A stretch of DNA of 64,000 nt, taken from assembly GCF_036607905.1 (NCBI RefSeq), contig NZ_CP144555.1, positions 1,798,001 through 1,862,000 of the forward strand, in the 5' to 3' direction. Below the pieces are notes generated by a model, which worked only from the letters and a program-made list of their open reading frames with translations, did not search any database and was not told the origin of the DNA. This DNA is from Streptomyces sp. SCSIO 75703. Its GTDB lineage: Bacteria > Actinomycetota > Actinomycetes > Streptomycetales > Streptomycetaceae. The position numbers and the translations under genes are program-made. Below are positions 58,832-64,000 of the stretch, piece by piece; the stretch's first letter is position 1; every line of letters starts with the position of its first letter.

Positions 58832-61585
58832 ATGACCACCGGACTGATCCCGGGGGAACAGCCCCCGGACCCCGGGCCCACGAGCGGCCTGCCGCGGCAG
58901 CGGCGCGAGCCGGCCGTCGACGAGCCCGGCAACGGGGAGAGAGGGTCGAGGGATTCTGTGATCACCGCGCGCGCGGCCGCCGGCTTCGAGCCGGTCGGAC
59001 GATCGGTGGCGAGCGCCCGTTCCTTCGTGCGGGACACCCTCCAGGGCTGGGGGCACGCCGACATCGTCGACGACGCGGTGGTGCTCACCAGCGAACTGGT
59101 CACCAACGCCGTCGTCCACGCGGGCACCGCCGCCGACGTGACGTGCCTGCGCAGCGACGAGGGCGTGCGGATCGAGGTGGCCGACCGGTATCCGGAACGG
59201 GAGGTCCCGGTCCAGGGCTCGCTCGCCACCATGGGCAGCCCGGACCGCGAGGGCGGACGCGGCCTCCAGCTCTGCGCCGCGCTCGCCACCCGCTGGGGGG
59301 TCGAGTACACGCCCACGCACAAGACCGTCTGGTTCCAGCTCGACCTCCCCGAACGCTCGGTCGGCACCCGCACCGCCGGCCCCTGCCTCCCCACCGACCT
59401 GCTGCCCCTCGCCGACGGCCGGGTCCGCGTCGCCGTGGTGCAGATCGACCGCTCCGGCGCGATCACGTCCTGGAACGAGGACGCCGAGGAGTTGTTCGGC
59501 TACCCGGCCGACCAGGTCACCGGCAAGCCGCTCACCGACCTCGCCGCCTGGCCGCACACCCCGGGCACCGCCACCGGCATCGCCGAGGCCCTGCGGCTCT
59601 CCCGCTGGGAGGGCAGCTACGGCATCCGTGCCGCCGACGGCCGTGTCACCCCGGTCTACGCCTCCCACCTGCGGGTCCGCGACACCGGCGGCGAGCCGTC
59701 CACGGTGTGCCTGCTGGTGCGCGACCACGAGCGGGCCGTCCTGCAGACCCCGCCGCGCGGCGCCGCCCCGGACGCCTCCACCGCCTCCGAGGGGCAGAGC
59801 GCGGACCCGTTCGAGGTCTTCATCGGCTCCCCCGCCCCGGACGACCTCGACGGTCTCCTGCAACGCACCGTCGAGCGGGCCCGCGACATGCTCGACGGCG
59901 ACGCCGCCTTCCTGCTGCTCGCCACGGACGACGAGACCGAGCTGGAGGTGCGCGCCTCGACCGGCCTGCCCTCGGCCCGCCAGCGCTTCGCCCGCGTCCC
60001 CGTCGAGGCCGGCCCGGGGCGCTACGGCTCGGCCCGTATGCCCGCCGTCCACGACGACCTGACCTCCGCACCGGGCGCCGTCCCACTGCTCGACGCCACC
60101 GGCATGCGCTCGGTCGTCACGGTCCCGCTCAAGGTCGAGGGCCGTCTCACCGGCTCCCTCGGCGTCGCCGCGGAGGGGCCGGGCCGCTACTCCAACGAGG
60201 AGGCGCTGCGCCTGCAGTTCGCCGCGGACCGCATCGCCCTCGCCGTGGAGTCCGCCCGCCTCGGAGAGCTGGAGCGCCTGCGCCGGGGCTCGCTCAGCTT
60301 CCTCGTCGAGGCGTCCGACCTGCTCGCCGGCACCCTCGACCGCGACCAGACGCTGGCGCTGATGGCCCAGATGACGGTGCCGACACTGGCCACCTGGTGC
60401 GCCGTCTACACGATCGCCGACCAGGCTTCGGAGCCGTACCTGTCCTACGTGCTGCACGAGGACGAGGAGTTGATCGACGGCATCAAGTCGCTGCTGTCGA
60501 AGGTGGCCCCGCCCGATCCCGTGCCGACGCCCGGAGCCCGGGTGTGGACGGCGCCCGGCGAGATGGCCCACCAGGCGGCGCTGCGCACCTCCATGCGCTC
60601 GCTGGGTCTGAGCGGCGGCCCGACGCGGCGGGTGAGTTCCGGGATCGGCCCGACGCTGGCCACGGCGTCCGCGGTCGGCGGGGAGACCGTGGTGCTCCCG
60701 CTGGTGGCCCGCAACCGCGTCATCGGCATGCTGACACTGGGCAAGCCGGCCGACGAGCACTTCCGCCAGGAGATCCTGGAGCTGGCCGAGGACCTGTCCC
60801 GCCGTGCCGCCCTGGCCCTGGACAACGCCCGTCTCTACTCGGAGCGCACGGCCATCAGCCAGTCGCTCCAGCGCAGCCTGCTGCCGCCCGAGTTGCCCGT
60901 CGTCGACGGGGTAGAGGTCGAGGTGATCTACCGCGCCGCCGGTGAGGGCAACGAGGTCGGCGGTGACTTCTACGACCTCTTCCCGATCAGCGACGGCGCG
61001 TACGGCTTCGCCATCGGCGACGTGTGCGGCACCGGCCCGAACGCGGCGGCCGTGACCGGCCTGGCCCGGCACGCGCTGCGCCTGCTGGCGCGGGAGGGGC
61101 TGAGCGGCCCGGCGGTCCTGGAGCGCCTCAACTCCGCCATCCTGGACGAGGGCGCCCGCAGCCGCTTCCTGACGCTGCTCTACGGGGAGATGCGTCCGCA
61201 GGAGGACGGCGGCGCGGAGTTGAAGGTGGTCTGCGCGGGCCATCCGCTGCCCCTGCGGCTGCGCCAGGACGGCACGGTCGAGCCGGCCGCCGAACCGCAG
61301 CCGCTGCTCGGTGTCCTGGAGGATCTGGAGCTGTACGAGCAGACGGTCATGCTGGACCCGGGGGACGTGCTGCTGTGCGTCACGGACGGCGTCACCGAAC
61401 GCCGTGAGGGCACACGGATGTTGGGCGACGACGGTCTGGCGGACGTCCTGACCACGTGCACGGGTCTGACGGCGGGCGCGGTGGCGGCGCGGATCATGCG
61501 CGCGGTGGAGCGCTTCGCGTCGGACGCCCCGTCGGACGACATGGCGATCCTGGCGATGCGGGTGCCGGAGCCGCACGCGGACTGA
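58832..61585 (+). CDS. osaC: multidomain SigB regulator OsaC (kinase/PAS/GAF/SpoIIE)
   Basis: 917 residues from ATG 58832 with GGAG close upstream. Domains: RsbW-like HATPase (about 50-172; SELVTNAVVHAG, GGRGLQLC), PAS (about 195-310; ITSWNEDAEELFGYPADQVTGKPL), two GAF domains (about 345-490 and 510-675), and a C-terminal SpoIIE-type PP2C phosphatase (about 690-917; GGDFYDLF, GDVCGTG, DGVTERR, DDMAILAMR). S. coelicolor OsaC is reported to modulate osmotic-stress sigma factor SigB; the kinase domain would act on the anti-sigma cycle and the phosphatase on an antagonist. Divergent from osaA. Confidence 0.94.
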   Translation: MTTGLIPGEQPPDPGPTSGLPRQRREPAVDEPGNGERGSRDSVITARAAAGFEPVGRSVASARSFVRDTLQGWGHADIVDDAVVLTSELVTNAVVHAGTAADVTCLRSDEGVRIEVADRYPEREVPVQGSLATMGSPDREGGRGLQLCAALATRWGVEYTPTHKTVWFQLDLPERSVGTRTAGPCLPTDLLPLADGRVRVAVVQIDRSGAITSWNEDAEELFGYPADQVTGKPLTDLAAWPHTPGTATGIAEALRLSRWEGSYGIRAADGRVTPVYASHLRVRDTGGEPSTVCLLVRDHERAVLQTPPRGAAPDASTASEGQSADPFEVFIGSPAPDDLDGLLQRTVERARDMLDGDAAFLLLATDDETELEVRASTGLPSARQRFARVPVEAGPGRYGSARMPAVHDDLTSAPGAVPLLDATGMRSVVTVPLKVEGRLTGSLGVAAEGPGRYSNEEALRLQFAADRIALAVESARLGELERLRRGSLSFLVEASDLLAGTLDRDQTLALMAQMTVPTLATWCAVYTIADQASEPYLSYVLHEDEELIDGIKSLLSKVAPPDPVPTPGARVWTAPGEMAHQAALRTSMRSLGLSGGPTRRVSSGIGPTLATASAVGGETVVLPLVARNRVIGMLTLGKPADEHFRQEILELAEDLSRRAALALDNARLYSERTAISQSLQRSLLPPELPVVDGVEVEVIYRAAGEGNEVGGDFYDLFPISDGAYGFAIGDVCGTGPNAAAVTGLARHALRLLAREGLSGPAVLERLNSAILDEGARSRFLTLLYGEMRPQEDGGAELKVVCAGHPLPLRLRQDGTVEPAAEPQPLLGVLEDLELYEQTVMLDPGDVLLCVTDGVTERREGTRMLGDDGLADVLTTCTGLTAGAVAARIMRAVERFASDAPSDDMAILAMRVPEPHAD

Positions 61586-61606
61586 CGCCTCGCGTCATGG
61601 CATGCG

Positions 61607-61636
61607 AAAGGCCCCACCCGATCGGGTGGGGCCTTT
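61607..61636. terminator. bidirectional terminator after osaC
   Basis: Perfect 30-nt palindrome AAAGGCCCCACCCGAT / CGGGTGGGGCCTTT, with A and T at its ends, 22 bp after the osaC stop and 8 bp from the tRNA 3' end. It can end both osaC and the leftward tRNA transcript. Confidence 0.85.
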
Positions 61637-61643
61637 GTCACGG

Positions 61644-61716
61644 AGCCCCCAAACGGAATCGAACCGTTGACCTTCTCCTTACCATGGAGACGCTCTGCCG
61701 ACTGAGCTATAGGGGC
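61644..61716 (-). tRNA. tRNA-Thr (anticodon GGT)
   Basis: 73 nt. Acceptor arm GCCCCTA pairs with TGGGGGC; D arm GCTC/GAGC; anticodon stem TCTCC/GGAGA with loop ATGGTAA, giving anticodon GGT; T arm AACGG-TTCGATT-CCGTT. CCA is not encoded. Leftward, ending at the osaC terminator. Confidence 0.96.
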
Positions 61717-61793
61717 CTGTCACCTGGGGGGTTTCCCCCGTGGCAACGGAATAGATCATACCCCGAACCGGCGGGTGGTCCCAACCACGGGTG

Positions 61794-62474
61794 TCAGTGG
61801 GCGGGCTGGAGGAGTCCGCCGAGGGCGTTGCACGCGGAGACGATCCGCTGCATGTCCCGCTTGGTCAGCCAGGCGTCCACGGGCAGCGCCAGTGTCTCGT
61901 CCGCGGCGCGCTCGGTCTCGGGCAGGTGGACGTGGCGGCGGAAGCCGGGTGTGCGGTGCACGGGTGTGGTGACGGGGACGTGGCAGGCGACGCCCCGGTC
62001 GCGTACGGCTCGTGCGAAGGCGTCGCGGTCGGGCCGCCCGTTGCCGGGGACCCGCACCACGTACTGCTGGTAGGTGTGCCCGCCGGCGCCGTCGGGGGTG
62101 CGGACGCCCTTCAACTTGCCGTCGAGGTAGGCGGCCCGCTGCCGGCGCTGGGCGACTTCGTCATGGGGCGGCGCGGCGGGTTCGGCACGTTCCAGGATCA
62201 GAAGGCCGTGCCGTCGGCCCAGGGCGTGCAGCGGGGCCGTGTCGGCGGGCCGTCCGAAGCGGTGCACGGTGATGACCGCCGCGGTCCGCTCCGTCAGTAC
62301 GGCCGCCACGGAGGGGCCGTCTATGCAGTACGTGTGGGGGTCTATGTCGGCGAACACGGGCCGTGCGCCGGTGTCGTGTACGGCGGTGGCCATCTCGATG
62401 TTGCCGAAGGCGGGGACGACGACCTCGTCGCCGGTGCCTATGCCGGCGGCCCTGAGGAGTGCAGCGGTACCCAT
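61794..62474 (-). CDS. shortened DegT/DnrJ/EryC1-like PLP-fold protein
   Basis: 226 residues from ATG 62474. It opens inside the usual fold with GTAALLRAAGIGTGDEVVVPAFGNIEMATAVHDTGARPVFADIDPHTYCID and VITVHRFGRPAD, then HGLLILERAEPAAPP, and jumps to the C-terminal part GGHTYQQYVVRVPG and HVPVTTPVHRTPGF. Missing are about 50 N-terminal residues and roughly 70 central ones, including the loop with the PLP-binding lysine seen in sugar aminotransferases. So it should not be an aminotransferase. Reading frame and codon use are intact, which argues for selection rather than decay. No ribosome site is obvious. Role unknown. Confidence 0.75.
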   Translation of the reverse strand: MGTAALLRAAGIGTGDEVVVPAFGNIEMATAVHDTGARPVFADIDPHTYCIDGPSVAAVLTERTAAVITVHRFGRPADTAPLHALGRRHGLLILERAEPAAPPHDEVAQRRQRAAYLDGKLKGVRTPDGAGGHTYQQYVVRVPGNGRPDRDAFARAVRDRGVACHVPVTTPVHRTPGFRRHVHLPETERAADETLALPVDAWLTKRDMQRIVSACNALGGLLQPAH

Positions 62475-62520
62475 GCTGGGAGGGTGTCCGCACGATGTGA
62501 ACGTCAAGTGACGTGAAAAG

Positions 62521-62565
62521 AAAAAGGGTTGGACCCGGAACCGAAGTTCGGGGTCCAACCCTTTT
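62521..62565 (-). terminator. rRNA operon terminator
   Basis: AAAAGGGTTGGACCC (62522-62536) and GGGTCCAACCCTTTT (62551-62565) form a 15-bp stem; the leftward transcript runs into TTTTT at 62525-62521. It lies just beyond the 5S 3' end. Confidence 0.88.
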
Positions 62566-62573
62566 CAATGATT

Positions 62574-62692
62574 GTTCGGCGGCGTCCTACTCTCCCACAG
62601 GGTCCCCCCTGCAGTACCATCGGCGCAGTAGAGCTTAGCTTCCGGGTTCGGAATGTAACCGGGCGTTTCCCCTACGCTATAACCACCGAAAC
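62574..62692 (-). rRNA. rrf: 5S ribosomal RNA
   Basis: About 119 nt on the minus strand, from GTTTCGGTGGTTATAGCG to GAGTAGGACGCCGCCGAAC; contains CATTCCGAACCCGGAAGCTAAG, the conserved loop of bacterial 5S. The two ends pair. It lies about 70 bp after 23S in the same operon. Confidence 0.96.
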
Positions 62693-62759
62693 ACTATAAA
62701 ACCCAGCCAACAAAGACTGTTCGTGGTTTCAGAACCAACACAGTGGACGCGAGCAACTG

Positions 62760-64000
<1,241 letters not shown>

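Overview
The window comes from a high-GC actinobacterium, almost certainly a Streptomyces chromosome. Coding frames carry the strong third-position G/C bias of that genus. Gene order matches the recA / gluABCD / ftsK / osaABC neighbourhood I know from Streptomyces coelicolor. The window ends in the 5S and 23S genes of a leftward rRNA operon. No phage, insertion sequence, CRISPR array or integrated plasmid is visible; nearly everything reads as vertically inherited core chromosome.

Layout. 1-781: 5' part of a leftward PLP aminotransferase of the diaminobutyrate family, running off the left edge. 782-1809: a gene-poor stretch with the decayed remains of an MFS exporter. 1810-4339: two tandem lipoprotein trypsin-like proteases, closed by two strong hairpins. 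4461-12739: leftward hflX, an M1-type metallopeptidase, the ppGpp enzyme rshA, dapF, a membrane protein and miaA. 12924-13526: two small rightward genes, the second an MT0933-type antitoxin. 13666-17686: leftward LigB-like gene, miaB, and a NarL-type two-component pair. 17906-19634: a KhtT/KhtU-like cation/proton antiporter pair.

19712-27111: a MazG-like gene, a TAXI-family binding protein, the gluK-gluR sensor/regulator pair and the divergent glutamate ABC importer gluABCD. 27287-30339: a flavin monooxygenase, then a cysteine-attenuation leader peptide followed by cysteine dioxygenase and a rhodanese. 30540-32522: recA-recX with a LexA-box promoter. 32797-37242: AI-2E-type permease, a DUF3046 protein, an orphan alpha-toroid protein and an araC-azlC-azlD operon. 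37554-43277: the large helicase lhr and a nei-type glycosylase.

43289-51755: a leftward block of small membrane protein, dps, clgR, cinA, pgsA, rimO, a RodZ-like gene and ftsK, with stop/start overlaps joining rimO-pgsA-cinA. 51920-61585: the osmoadaptation set osaB, osaA (soluble ten-repeat poly-HAMP hybrid kinase) and divergent osaC (kinase/PAS/GAF/SpoIIE phosphatase). 61644-64000: tRNA-Thr, a shortened DegT-like protein, 5S rRNA and the 3' part of 23S rRNA.

How the genes fit together. Stress and nutrient signalling dominate: RshA (ppGpp), GluR-GluK with its importer, ClgR (Clp protease control), Dps, and OsaABC. tRNA and ribosome modification is represented by miaA, miaB, rimO and hflX, and DNA maintenance by recA, recX, lhr, nei and ftsK. 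The points I find most worth following are the leaderless cysteine leader ahead of a cysteine-degrading enzyme, the membrane-tethered TAXI protein beside GluK, the DegT-like protein that has lost its catalytic lysine region, the paired proteases with a shared pro-region, and the MFS relic.
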